Position numbers and translations under genes: made by a program | Origin: Planctomycetota bacterium | GTDB lineage: Bacteria; Planctomycetota; PUPC01; JACPCR01 | Direction: 5' to 3' | Length of the DNA stretch: 64,000 nucleotides | NCBI GenBank assembly: GCA_027625095.1 | Contig: JAQBXN010000014.1 | Coordinates: forward strand, 1 to 64,000 | The notes under the pieces: generated by a model | The model's database searches: none | Told to the model about the DNA's origin: nothing | The model's input: the letters and a program-made list of their open reading frames with translations, nothing else | Shown: in pieces, positions 18,574 through 27,276 of the stretch | Position numbering within the stretch: position 1 is the first letter of the stretch | How the letters are laid out: each line of letters starts with the position of its first letter

Positions 18574-18708
18574 GGCGCCAGTATGGAACATGTTACCGGC
18601 TATTCAATGTGCCCAGAGAAAAGAGTCACGTCCAGTTCCTCGTCTGTCCTATTCCTCAGGGCCCGTGATTTTCTTCCCTTCTCGTCTGTCCGAATCCTCG
18701 GGGAATGA

Positions 18709-19722
18709 CTACCAGTCTTCGATGCTCGATTTCGATTTCTTGCGGTATTTGCGGAGGCAACGGAGGAGATGATTGAAATCATCGGGTGGATCTACTTCAT
18801 AACAAACGGGCTCGGCCCCCTCACGAGACGCGAAACTGATGGACTGGGCATGCAGGGAGAGCCTGTCCATAATGGGTGACTCCGCTCTCCCCTTCGTGCC
18901 ACGATAGCCGCGCTTGAGAGTGGAGAGCTTGAGTTCTTCATGTCCGCCGTAGGTTGGGTCGACTGCGAGAGGATGTCCGCTTGCCTTCATGTGGACGCGA
19001 ATCTGGTGGGTACGTCCCGTCTTTGGAAAAACTTCCAAGAGGGTGTAGCCAAAGAATCGCTCCGCCACTTTGAATTCGGTGAGACAATCGCGACCGGCGG
19101 ATCTGCTCGCCCTCATGACACTTGAACGCTTGCTGACCGGCCTGATCTTCAAATCGATCTTGCCTTCGTCTTCGTAGATTTCGCCATGGACGACGGCCAG
19201 GTATTTCTTTTCGACTTTATGCTCCTCGAATTGGGTAGTAAGCCATCTTTTGCACTCAACAGTCTTGGCGATGAGCAATACGCCGGAGGTATCCCGATCC
19301 AGACGATGGACCACACGGGGGCGAATCTCATCGTCCGGCCCCGAGCCCAAGTAGTTCGCCAGCGTGTCCAGCAGCTTGCATGACACGTCCTGTCGAGCTC
19401 GGGTGACGACTTCGCCGGCGGGCTTGTTCAAGACAAGCAATTGATCATCCTCGTGAATAATGTCGAGTTTGAGGTCAACCGCAGCCGGGTCTGAGGGGCT
19501 CTGCCGCATCAGAACGGTCACCCGCATGCCGGAGTCCAGTATTTGATCCTTTCGGATGGTTTCCAAGTCAATGGTGACCTTGCCTGCAGCCATGAGTTTC
19601 GCCGCCGTATTCTTGCCAAGACCTGGCAAACGCAGCTTGATAAACTGCAACAGGCGAAGCCCCGCAAAGCGCTTCGGCACAAAAAATTCCTTTGGTACCT
19701 CTGTGATTTCTGGATGCGACAT
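18709..19722 (-). CDS. RluA-family 23S/tRNA pseudouridine synthase
   Basis: A 337-residue pseudouridine synthase. An S4 RNA-binding domain (about residues 20-80) precedes the catalytic domain with HRLDRDTSGVLLIAK, which holds the catalytic Asp, and GRTHQIRVHM. This is the RluC/RluD-like architecture, converting specific uridines in rRNA. The start MSHPEITEV at 19722 is preferred over a codon 14 residues upstream. It ends after the importer genes on the same strand but is functionally unrelated. The C terminus carries a short basic tail. Confidence 0.9.
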   Translation of the reverse strand: MSHPEITEVPKEFFVPKRFAGLRLLQFIKLRLPGLGKNTAAKLMAAGKVTIDLETIRKDQILDSGMRVTVLMRQSPSDPAAVDLKLDIIHEDDQLLVLNKPAGEVVTRARQDVSCKLLDTLANYLGSGPDDEIRPRVVHRLDRDTSGVLLIAKTVECKRWLTTQFEEHKVEKKYLAVVHGEIYEDEGKIDLKIRPVSKRSSVMRASRSAGRDCLTEFKVAERFFGYTLLEVFPKTGRTHQIRVHMKASGHPLAVDPTYGGHEELKLSTLKRGYRGTKGRAESPIMDRLSLHAQSISFASREGAEPVCYEVDPPDDFNHLLRCLRKYRKKSKSSIEDW

Positions 19723-19783
19723 AATTGGACTTATACGAACTGTACAAAGACTCGCCGCCAACACTCCGACACTCGATTCCGCC

Positions 19784-21304
19784 CTACCCTTTCATTCCTG
19801 TCGTCGAGATTCCCTGGATGAAAGTCTTCTGTGTGAAGAAAAACAGCACCAGGATGGGCATCAGTATCAAGGCCGACATGGCCATCAGCAGGTGCCATTC
19901 AGATCCGCCATGCCTGCTCTGATACTGCTGCAAAGCTAACGACAATGTAAATGTGTCAGGCTTGGTCAGGTAGATGAGCGGGCCCATGAAATCGTTCCAC
20001 GCATAAAGGAAATGGAAGAGGGCCACAACAGCAAGTGCCGGCTTGGAGAGTGGCAGGATGATGCGGCAGAAGATGCCCAACTCGGAACAGCCGTCGATTC
20101 TCGCTGCATCAGAAAGATCATGCGGGATTGTCAGGAAAAATTGTCGCAGGAGAAACACGTTAAACGCACTCGCGAAAAACGCCGGCACCCATAGCGGCTT
20201 CAGGGTGTTAATCCAGCCGAGGGTTCGGAAGACACCGAACATTGGAATCATCGTTACCGGGAACGGAATCATCATCGTTGCCAGGACGACCCAGAAGATC
20301 TTGTCACGGCCTGTCCATTGAATGCGCGAAAAACCATAAGCAACGATAGAGCTGGAGATGACGGTACCGAGGCATCCCAGCAGGCAGACAGTGAGGGTGT
20401 TGGCGAGGTAGGTCCAGAAGGTGGCGCGATGCAGGATGAGTTGGGCTTCGCTAATCTCGACGTCTGGAATTTCGACAGCCTCGCCACGAATCCAGAGATT
20501 CGTGAGCTGACACGACCCTGTATGTTTCGAGCGTCTTAGCTCTTCATCGATTCTGACACTGATATCCTGAACTCCCGGCTTCAAGTCAATGACATCCTTC
20601 ATGACAAACATCGAGCCGTTGGAAGCAACCACGTGCAAGCTCAGCTTCATCGCTTCCCCAGGGCGAGCCCGCAGCCGAAGGGTGTCATATCTTGCCAAGT
20701 CAATCGTCTGATCTTCTGCTGTTATCAGGAGAAATCCAGCCTGCACTTTATTCTGGATTGGCCTGAACGAGAGCGGTTGCATGTCTGTGTCTGAGAGGTA
20801 TTCGATGGCGAGGGTGAAGTTCTCCCACCAGAAGCGAACACTCTCTTCAATCTTGTCCGGCGATACGCAAGTCCAGCGAGGCTGCTGGCCTGCGTATTTT
20901 CGCAAAAGCTTTTCGCGTACCCGCCACCAGCCTTTCGGCACTTCGAGCTCGATCTCCACCGGACGGGCGACTGTAGTCACGATGTCCGCCGTCTGCTCTT
21001 CCACCGCCAGTTGTCCATCCTTGATTTCCTTTCGAGAAATCAGCAGACGGGCGTCCTTCTTCTGACCTTCTTTGATGATCACAATGGCGTGGTCTTCAGT
21101 GATTTCCCGTTCCTTGATGACCTCCACCACACTTCCGTTGACAGGCGCCTGATAACTCTTCGGCCAGAACTGAAATTTCATCGTCTGCTCAATCGGCTTG
21201 AGCGCAGTCAACAACAGCCAGAAAAACGGGGTCACAAACAGGGCCGAACTGAGGCAGAGCGCGATGTTGGCGAGAGCCTTCTTGCTTTTGCTTTCAGCGA
21301 TCAT
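19784..21304 (-). CDS. Sugar ABC permease (MalG type) with large periplasmic insertion
   Basis: A 506-residue CUT1-family inner-membrane permease, against about 280 for normal members. TM1 is at about residues 12-34 and TM2 at about 300-324; the remaining helices and the ATPase-coupling EAA loop (DAARIDGCSELGIFCRIILP) follow at normal spacing. Between TM1 and TM2 lies roughly 260 residues, about 220 more than usual, mostly predicted beta-rich and containing a stretch (FLLITAEDQTIDLARYDTL) like a jelly-roll sugar-binding domain. The gene overlaps the upstream permease by 11 bases. It works with that permease and the binding protein at 22309-23658; an ATPase must come from elsewhere. Confidence 0.85.
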   Translation of the reverse strand: MIAESKSKKALANIALCLSSALFVTPFFWLLLTALKPIEQTMKFQFWPKSYQAPVNGSVVEVIKEREITEDHAIVIIKEGQKKDARLLISRKEIKDGQLAVEEQTADIVTTVARPVEIELEVPKGWWRVREKLLRKYAGQQPRWTCVSPDKIEESVRFWWENFTLAIEYLSDTDMQPLSFRPIQNKVQAGFLLITAEDQTIDLARYDTLRLRARPGEAMKLSLHVVASNGSMFVMKDVIDLKPGVQDISVRIDEELRRSKHTGSCQLTNLWIRGEAVEIPDVEISEAQLILHRATFWTYLANTLTVCLLGCLGTVISSSIVAYGFSRIQWTGRDKIFWVVLATMMIPFPVTMIPMFGVFRTLGWINTLKPLWVPAFFASAFNVFLLRQFFLTIPHDLSDAARIDGCSELGIFCRIILPLSKPALAVVALFHFLYAWNDFMGPLIYLTKPDTFTLSLALQQYQSRHGGSEWHLLMAMSALILMPILVLFFFTQKTFIQGISTTGMKG

Positions 21305-22166
21305 ATTGCACCCACCTCTGAGAAATGCGCGTGGCCAGCAATGTGAGACCGAGAATGATCACGAATAGAATCCACGCCATTGCAGACGCGTACCCCATCC
21401 GAAGATCCATGAATGCATAATCATAGAGCGCGAGGGCGTAAAAGTAAGTCGCCCGGCCCGGCCCGCCCTGAGTCATGATGTAAGGCTGCGCGAACAACTG
21501 GAACGTGCCAATGATTCCCATGACGACGTTGAAATAAACCACCGGCGTCAGCATCGGGAGAGTCACATTCCAGAACCGCTCCCAACTGCCAGCACCGTCG
21601 ATTTCCGCGGCTTCGTAAAGCTCTTGCGGGATGTCCTGAAGTCCGGCCAGGTAGATAACCACCGGATGCCCTATCCCCCACAACCCCATCAAAATCAGGG
21701 CTGGCATGGCCCAGTCCTCGCTGCCAAGCCAGTTCGGCGCGGGCAGCCCCAGGCCTTCGAGCACTGCATTAAGCAGGCCGCTGTCTCCATTGAAAATCCA
21801 CATCCACAAAACCGACAGGGCGACCACAGGCACGAGGGATGGCAGAAATATGATCGTGCGGTGGAACGCCATGCCTTTCACTTTCATATTCAGAAGCAGC
21901 GCTTCTCCAAGCGAAACGAACAGTCCCAGCCCAAGCCCGAAGAATGCGTAGTAGAGTGTGTTGCCGAGGGAGACCCAGAAGACTTTGTCACCGAGAAGCT
22001 CGGAGTAGTTTTCGAGTCCGATAAAGAGAGCCGGCTGCAATACCGAGTAATCGCAGAGGCTGAAATAGATGGAGGCACCCATCGGGTACAACATGAACAC
22101 CATGAACCCAAAGAGCCATGGCGAAATGAATGCTAGACCGATGAGGAGTGATGTCTGACGAGGCAA
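21294..22166 (-). CDS. Sugar ABC permease (MalF/UgpA type)
   Basis: A 290-residue CUT1-family permease with about six membrane helices and the EAA-type coupling loop EAAEIDGAGSWERFWNVTLPML. It starts at TTG 22166; the heptamer array TTACTCA/TTACGCT abuts this codon, leaving no Shine-Dalgarno sequence, so an alternative start cannot be excluded. It overlaps the MalG-type gene by 11 bases. With the binding protein upstream it forms a carbohydrate importer. Confidence 0.9.
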   Translation of the reverse strand: MPRQTSLLIGLAFISPWLFGFMVFMLYPMGASIYFSLCDYSVLQPALFIGLENYSELLGDKVFWVSLGNTLYYAFFGLGLGLFVSLGEALLLNMKVKGMAFHRTIIFLPSLVPVVALSVLWMWIFNGDSGLLNAVLEGLGLPAPNWLGSEDWAMPALILMGLWGIGHPVVIYLAGLQDIPQELYEAAEIDGAGSWERFWNVTLPMLTPVVYFNVVMGIIGTFQLFAQPYIMTQGGPGRATYFYALALYDYAFMDLRMGYASAMAWILFVIILGLTLLATRISQRWVQYDR

Positions 22167-22203
22167 AGCGTAATGAGTAAAATGAGTAATGAGTAAAGCG
22201 TAA
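22167..22203 (-). repeat. Heptamer array abutting a TTG start
   Basis: Read on the minus strand: TTACGCT, TTACTCA, TTACTCA, TT, TTACTCA, TTACGCT, then the TTG start at 22166. Apart from the two-base interruption all units are 7 bases. It matches the array in front of the plus-strand gene at 9561. Confidence 0.8.
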
Positions 22204-22283
22204 GCTCGTGGACACTTAGACAGCGACCTGGCAGCAGCTCTCGGCTACGACAGTCCACGCAGAAAGCACAGAAGTTCCGAAGT

Positions 22284-22304
22284 AAATCTGAATCCTGAAT
22301 CCGG
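22284..22304 (-). repeat. Heptamer array, unit GATTCAG family
   Basis: Three degenerate units, on the plus strand AAATCTG, AATCCTG, AATCCGG. On the minus strand this is the GATTCAG unit, in the same order relative to the TTACTCA array as at 9452-9558: GATTCAG units first, then TTACTCA units, then the start codon. Confidence 0.65.
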
Positions 22305-22308
22305 CCTC

Positions 22309-23658
22309 CTACTGCTTGCTGAGTCGTAGAGCTTGTCGTTTCAATGCTTTTTCGAAACCGGATTGCATTTTTACCTGGAGTTCTTTGAAGACTTCGGGCA
22401 CGGGCCTTTTCAGGCTGCGGATTTCATCGAAGGCAACACCCATTTCACGGCGGTAACTGTTCCAGACGCCGACTTTGGGGATGCTGAATCCGCCCGGGCT
22501 GAAGGACATATCCCGAAACATCTTCATGTATGGGTTGTCCGGCGGATTCATGGTGTCGAAGGCTGGGCTGACCTTGGCGAGGGGGCTGAATTTTCGGTGC
22601 CCGGCGCAAAGCATTTCCATGCCTTCCTGCGAATTCACGTACTGGATGAATTTGAACGCTTCATTTGGATGCTTCGAATCGCGAGGGATGACGATGACAT
22701 CGGCCTCAACGTTGCTGACGATTGGCATATCTTCGGTAAGGCCGGGGAACGGTGCCGCGGCCCATTCCATGCCTGGCGCGAATTTTTCGATGAAATTGTG
22801 CATCCAAACGCCCTGGATTTCCATGGCGACCCTGCCGCTGAGGAAGGCGTTCTGAGGCGACGAAAAATTACCAAATCCACTCGCAAACTTTTCGATATTG
22901 TCCTTGCCGTATTTCCTCGAGTATTCCTGCACCCATTCGTAGGCCATGATGTTTTCTGGTGTGTTGATGGTCACCTTCTCGCCGTCCCATAGCTTGCCTC
23001 CGAACCAGTAACCAAACGCCCACGCCCACCAGCCTGGTTCCTGGGGAAGGAAACCGATCTGCTCGAGTTTCCATCCGTCGCCCTCTGGCTTGGCGCCTCT
23101 TCTGGTTTCTGTGCCTTTCTGCCAGACGGTTAGTTTTTCGGCCATCTCATCGAGCTCAGCGATGGTCTTGGGGGCTTTCTCCGGGTCGAGCCCCGCTCCA
23201 CGGAACAGCCTCTTATTCCAGTGGAGCGCCACTGTTGCCGGAGTTGTCGGCAGGGCCCACATCTTGCCATTGTGTTCACACATGTCCCAGAACGCGGAAA
23301 CATAATCCTCCCGCTTGACCCCAGCTTCCTTGAGCATCAGGGTCATGTCGGTGAGGGCCCCCTTTTCAGCATATGAATACAGGATGAAGGTATAGATGCC
23401 GGCAACGTCCGGCGGTTTGCCACCTGCGGTGGCCACGAGGAGTTTGCGTTCAATCTGGCTGACCTGGGTGAGCTCGACTTCGATTCTGTCCCGCTGCCGC
23501 TCTGGCTTTTCGTTAAACGCCTTGACGACCTTGGCAATCGCCTCGCCCTCGAAGCCAGTCCACTTCTCCCAGTAGGTAATGCGGATGCGGTCGCTTTGCG
23601 GTGGCTGACCGCAGCCGGCGAACAGGAGTAAGATGATTGGATAACAGCGAAATCGCAT
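22309..23658 (-). CDS. Sugar ABC transporter substrate-binding lipoprotein
   Basis: A 449-residue extracellular solute-binding protein (family 1). The N terminus has a lipoprotein signal (ILLLFAGC, Cys16 as the likely lipidated residue). Early ITYWEKWTGFEGEA and the later GRVAMEIQGVWM segment are typical of CUT1 binding proteins. It binds a carbohydrate in the periplasm and delivers it to the two permeases that follow. Gap to the next gene is 142 bases, containing heptamer arrays. Ligand not predictable. Confidence 0.9.
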   Translation of the reverse strand: MRFRCYPIILLLFAGCGQPPQSDRIRITYWEKWTGFEGEAIAKVVKAFNEKPERQRDRIEVELTQVSQIERKLLVATAGGKPPDVAGIYTFILYSYAEKGALTDMTLMLKEAGVKREDYVSAFWDMCEHNGKMWALPTTPATVALHWNKRLFRGAGLDPEKAPKTIAELDEMAEKLTVWQKGTETRRGAKPEGDGWKLEQIGFLPQEPGWWAWAFGYWFGGKLWDGEKVTINTPENIMAYEWVQEYSRKYGKDNIEKFASGFGNFSSPQNAFLSGRVAMEIQGVWMHNFIEKFAPGMEWAAAPFPGLTEDMPIVSNVEADVIVIPRDSKHPNEAFKFIQYVNSQEGMEMLCAGHRKFSPLAKVSPAFDTMNPPDNPYMKMFRDMSFSPGGFSIPKVGVWNSYRREMGVAFDEIRSLKRPVPEVFKELQVKMQSGFEKALKRQALRLSKQ

Positions 23659-23769
23659 TTAGAACGGACCTCTTCTTGAGGCAGGAAGTGTTGAGGGTGA
23701 AACCCATAACCGCCGCTATGATAACCCACCTTCTGAATCCATAAAGCAACCATATAACGAGACAGTTCA

Positions 23770-23982
23770 TTGGATCACAAGAAAGAAACGAAGATTTGCC
23801 TGGGCATGGTCGTATTTCTGGTTCTGCTCGGCATCGTATTCAAGCGGGTGTTCGGCATCCTGGTCGGCCTGTATGCATGCCACGTAACTGCCGGTGGATT
23901 TCTTTTACTGGCGATAATCTGTTATTTCTTCCCCGACCAGACCGTGGGAAGCCAACCCCCAGAAAATCCGCCCCAGGTGTAA
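23770..23982 (+). CDS. Small membrane protein, unknown
   Basis: A possible 70-residue protein with two hydrophobic segments (about residues 10-28 and 32-53) and a short proline-rich tail. It would start at TTG 23770 or at ATG 23803. No family recognised. It is divergent from the sugar-binding protein gene; support is limited to the clean membrane-like pattern. Confidence 0.4.
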   Translation: MDHKKETKICLGMVVFLVLLGIVFKRVFGILVGLYACHVTAGGFLLLAIICYFFPDQTVGSQPPENPPQV

Positions 23983-24069
23983 TGACGTGTCAGGCACATT
24001 GATGCCCGGATGCCACACCATTAGAATTTTTGCCATCTTAAAAACCACCAACTACCCGGAGGGTTACTT

Positions 24070-24597
24070 TTGAAACTCCTGCACAATTCTCTAAGCGCAT
24101 GTGCTCTCAGCGCGTTTATTCTGTCTTCCCATCTCTTTGCAGAAGATGGGGATAAAATGCACATCAACGCTGCAATCGATCTGAGCCCCCTTGCACAGAA
24201 ACTGAATGAACTCGCGAAGCTCTCGGTGGTCACCACCAGCATTGTCAAAGAACAAGTCGGCAAGATCGCTCCGGCCGTAGCGCAGTCCAATAAGGAAGCC
24301 TCTGCTACCCTCGAGAAAGTTTTGAATGACAATCATGCGAAGCTGACTGAAAAATTTGATGAACTCGCCGAAGCCATTGCCTCCATCAAGGATTCGTTCC
24401 CGCCGCAGCCCATCAGTTATGAGTACATGTTTCTGCGATCTCCCAGCGAGAAGCGTGCGCAGGAGTTGGGGGCTGCCGGATGGATACTTGTTGGAATAAC
24501 CCAACAGGACTTCCTCATCTTCCACAAACCAGTTTACCAAGGAGCGACCGGTGGGTTGGCGCCGGCAGGCGGGCTGAAAATGGAAGAGAAAAAATAA
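24070..24597 (+). CDS. Exported coiled-coil protein with DUF4177-like C terminus
   Basis: A 175-residue protein with a signal peptide (LSACALSAFILSSHLFAED). Residues about 35-115 are helical and heptad-rich, with alternating Leu, Ala and Glu, suggesting a coiled coil. Residues about 117-155 (YEYMFL, then ELGAAGWILVGI) resemble the small DUF4177 domain. The TTG start at 24070 is supported by GGAGG seven bases upstream. Function unknown; probably periplasmic. Confidence 0.55.
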   Translation: MKLLHNSLSACALSAFILSSHLFAEDGDKMHINAAIDLSPLAQKLNELAKLSVVTTSIVKEQVGKIAPAVAQSNKEASATLEKVLNDNHAKLTEKFDELAEAIASIKDSFPPQPISYEYMFLRSPSEKRAQELGAAGWILVGITQQDFLIFHKPVYQGATGGLAPAGGLKMEEKK

Positions 24598-24674
24598 ACG
24601 TGTTACTCAATAATATGCACGGCGGTTGAGCAGTAAGGAATGTTTTCTTCCTGCCCAGGGCATCCAAAACTCTT

Positions 24675-25397
24675 ATGAGTTCCGGCATATTTCTCACCGC
24701 AGAATGGCGGCACCTCGTCATGGTAAATTTCGAGGTCGATCCAAAGTTGCTTGCCCCGTTCGTTCCATCCGGAACTGAGCTCGATTTCTGGGAGGGCAAA
24801 ACATATCTCAGCATTGTTGGCTTTCGATTCTTAAATACGAAGGTGTTCGGTGTGCCCGTTCCTTTTCATCGGAATTTCAGTGAGGTCAATCTTCGATTTT
24901 ATGTGAAAAGAGTGATAGATAACGAGGCGAGGCGAGGAGTCGTCTTCATCAAGGAAATCGTCCATAGGATGGCTATCGCCTGGGTGGCACGTTTTTTTTA
25001 CAACGAGAACTATGTCACTCTCCAGATGAAGAGTGAATTGAATATTCCAGAGAATCCGAGCGACGCAGGGTCTGCAAAGTACGCATGGCGATCATCGTCC
25101 GGATGGAGTCACGCCGAATTGAGGTTCAGCGGTGAACCAAATATTCCAGGGGGCGAGAGTCTGGACGCCTTCATTGCCGAACATTACTGGGGATACACCA
25201 GGCAGTCGGATGGGACGACACTTGAATACAAAGTCGAGCATCCTCCATGGCGGTTGTGGCAGTGCGGCGAAGTATCGATGCGCGAGGCAGGCGCCGTTTA
25301 CGATGATTTCGGGGCGATCCTTGGAACAGTGCCGAGTTCCTCCTTTCTGGCCGAAGGCTCTCAGGTGGCCGTCCGGCGAGGCGTCAGGTTGGAGTAA
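24675..25397 (+). CDS. DUF2071 (YqjF-like) protein
   Basis: A 240-residue DUF2071 protein. The opening TAEWRHLVMVNFEVDP and the following FVPSGTELDFWEG and YLSIVGFRF are diagnostic of this family, which shares the acetoacetate-decarboxylase-like fold. Role unknown. It is followed on the same strand by an unknown gene and a MATE exporter, without obvious functional link. Confidence 0.8.
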   Translation: MSSGIFLTAEWRHLVMVNFEVDPKLLAPFVPSGTELDFWEGKTYLSIVGFRFLNTKVFGVPVPFHRNFSEVNLRFYVKRVIDNEARRGVVFIKEIVHRMAIAWVARFFYNENYVTLQMKSELNIPENPSDAGSAKYAWRSSSGWSHAELRFSGEPNIPGGESLDAFIAEHYWGYTRQSDGTTLEYKVEHPPWRLWQCGEVSMREAGAVYDDFGAILGTVPSSSFLAEGSQVAVRRGVRLE

Positions 25398-25513
25398 GCC
25401 GCTGGGAGGCACGGAACGGGTCACTTTCCACATTGCTGCATCCTTCTGAAACCTCTGGCACACCCGCCTTGAGCAGATATATTGCCGCGCACCTTCAATC
25501 CTCCGGCTGAATC

Positions 25514-25900
25514 ATGGCAAGCGAGCAGGAAACAATCCGGGACTACATGGCACGCGTGCTGTATCTCATCGAGCAGCACGAATCTTACGGGCCCAAAGTT
25601 CGCCAGGCTGCGGATGCCGGCGAGGACATGGTTCTGGACTACCACACTCATGGGCCGGGGCATGGTTACTGCGTATCCATCCAGACCAAGAAGCCGAATC
25701 CGCTACCCATTCTTAATCAGACTCCAGTAGTGGAAGAGCTCGCCCATCTTCGTGGGATCGGTCAGACCGAAGACCAGTGCTTCCCTCTGATGTCCATGCT
25801 GGGCCATGCAATGCTTGAGCATTACAAGCTGGCCAGGATGCCGCGCATCCAGCTCAATGGCAAGCCGCACAAGTTTGAGTTGCGCGGATCCTCTTCGTGA
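25514..25900 (+). CDS. Conserved-looking hypothetical protein
   Basis: A 128-residue soluble protein that I do not recognise. It has a helical N terminus (RDYMARVLYLIEQHE), a segment YHTHGPGHGYCV rich in His, and a C terminus ending KFELRGSSS. Its stop overlaps the GTG start of the MATE gene by 4 bases, a coupled arrangement that supports it being translated. No function assigned. Confidence 0.6.
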   Translation: MASEQETIRDYMARVLYLIEQHESYGPKVRQAADAGEDMVLDYHTHGPGHGYCVSIQTKKPNPLPILNQTPVVEELAHLRGIGQTEDQCFPLMSMLGHAMLEHYKLARMPRIQLNGKPHKFELRGSSS

Positions 25901-27270
25901 AAGAAGCGCTTGCTTCCTCTCAAATCCTTCACGGAAATCTCAGGAAAACGTTGTTCCTCCTCGCCCTGCCGGTACTGGGCGAGCAACTCCTGAATACATG
26001 CGTCGGACTCTTCGACACCTACCTGGCGGGGAATATCAGTAAAGACGCCACCGCGGCCATCGGACTCGCCGCCTACGTAGGCTGGCTGGCTTCGATGATG
26101 TTCAGTCTGGTTGGTACGGGCACAACTGCGCTCGTTTCCCGATTCTGGGGGGCGGGAGACAAGGAACAGGCGAACAAAGTGGCCAATCGGTCGATTGCCC
26201 TTGCGGTGGTGATTGGCGCGGTTCTATACGGATTCATGTACGCACTGGCGCCGGCGCTTGCACGGCTTCAGAACATGCAGGGCGAAACGTATGTCATCGT
26301 CGTGCGCTATCTCCGAATCGATTCACTGGGCTACATGTTTACCAGCCTCACGCTTGTCGGCTCCGCCGCGTTACGAGGAACGGGGGATATGCGGACGCCG
26401 ATGCTGCTGCTGGCAGTGGTCAATGTCTTGAATGCGGTGGTGTCTTCGGCTCTCGTTTTTGGATTCGGGCCGGTTGAGCCGTGGGGTGTGGACGGCATTG
26501 TCGCCGGCACTGTTGCTGCCCGGGTCACGGGAGGCGTTCTGATGCTCCTTTTGTTGAGTGTGGGCGTGCATGGTCTGAAGCTTCACCTGTCTGAACTCAA
26601 GGTGCGGGGTGAACTGGTCTGGCGAGTGCTCCGTATCGGCCTGCCAACAAGTGTTGAGGGCGCCATTCTGTGGAGTGGCCATTTTGTCTTTCTCATGATC
26701 ATTGCCCGGCTGTTCGACGGAGATCAGGGCAAAGCCGCTTACGCCGCTCATATCATCGCCATTCGTGTGGAGGCCTTTTCATATCTGCCTGCCGTGGCCT
26801 GGGGCATCGCGGCCGCGACCATGATTGGGCAGTCTCTTGGTGCAGGGGAAAAAGTTCGTGCAAGGCTTGTCGGACACGAGGCCGCACTTCAATGCGGAAT
26901 ATTCTCGATATGCTTCGGCCTGTTATTTTACTTTGAGGCTCGATGGATCTTTGACCTGATGCACAAAGAAAAAATGGTCGGAGACGTTGGAGTGCCCGCG
27001 ATGCAGTTGCTTTCGTTCTTCCAGCCGCCACTTGTGCTCTCCATCGTGTATGGGGCCTGTCTGCGCGGCGCAGGGGATACTCGCTGGCCTCTGATATTCA
27101 CCATCATGGGGGCCCTCTTCTGTCGGATACCGCTGGCTTATCTTTTCGGTATTCATCTGGAAGGTGGTCTGATCGGCGCCTGGGTCGGCATGTGTGGCGA
27201 CATGACTTTGCGTGCACTCCTCAACGGCATTCGGTATACGCGCGGGAAGTGGGTGGAAACAAGAGTTTGA
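25897..27270 (+). CDS. MATE-family multidrug/metabolite exporter
   Basis: A 457-residue inner-membrane protein with about 12 helices in two similar halves (LALPVLGEQLLNTCVGLFDTYLAG starts the first half; LRIGLPTSVEGAILW the second). MATE proteins export cationic compounds using Na+ or H+. The GTG start at 25897 overlaps the previous stop by 4 bases. No regulator nearby; substrate unknown. Confidence 0.9.
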   Translation: MKEALASSQILHGNLRKTLFLLALPVLGEQLLNTCVGLFDTYLAGNISKDATAAIGLAAYVGWLASMMFSLVGTGTTALVSRFWGAGDKEQANKVANRSIALAVVIGAVLYGFMYALAPALARLQNMQGETYVIVVRYLRIDSLGYMFTSLTLVGSAALRGTGDMRTPMLLLAVVNVLNAVVSSALVFGFGPVEPWGVDGIVAGTVAARVTGGVLMLLLLSVGVHGLKLHLSELKVRGELVWRVLRIGLPTSVEGAILWSGHFVFLMIIARLFDGDQGKAAYAAHIIAIRVEAFSYLPAVAWGIAAATMIGQSLGAGEKVRARLVGHEAALQCGIFSICFGLLFYFEARWIFDLMHKEKMVGDVGVPAMQLLSFFQPPLVLSIVYGACLRGAGDTRWPLIFTIMGALFCRIPLAYLFGIHLEGGLIGAWVGMCGDMTLRALLNGIRYTRGKWVETRV

Positions 27271-27276
27271 TATCTC

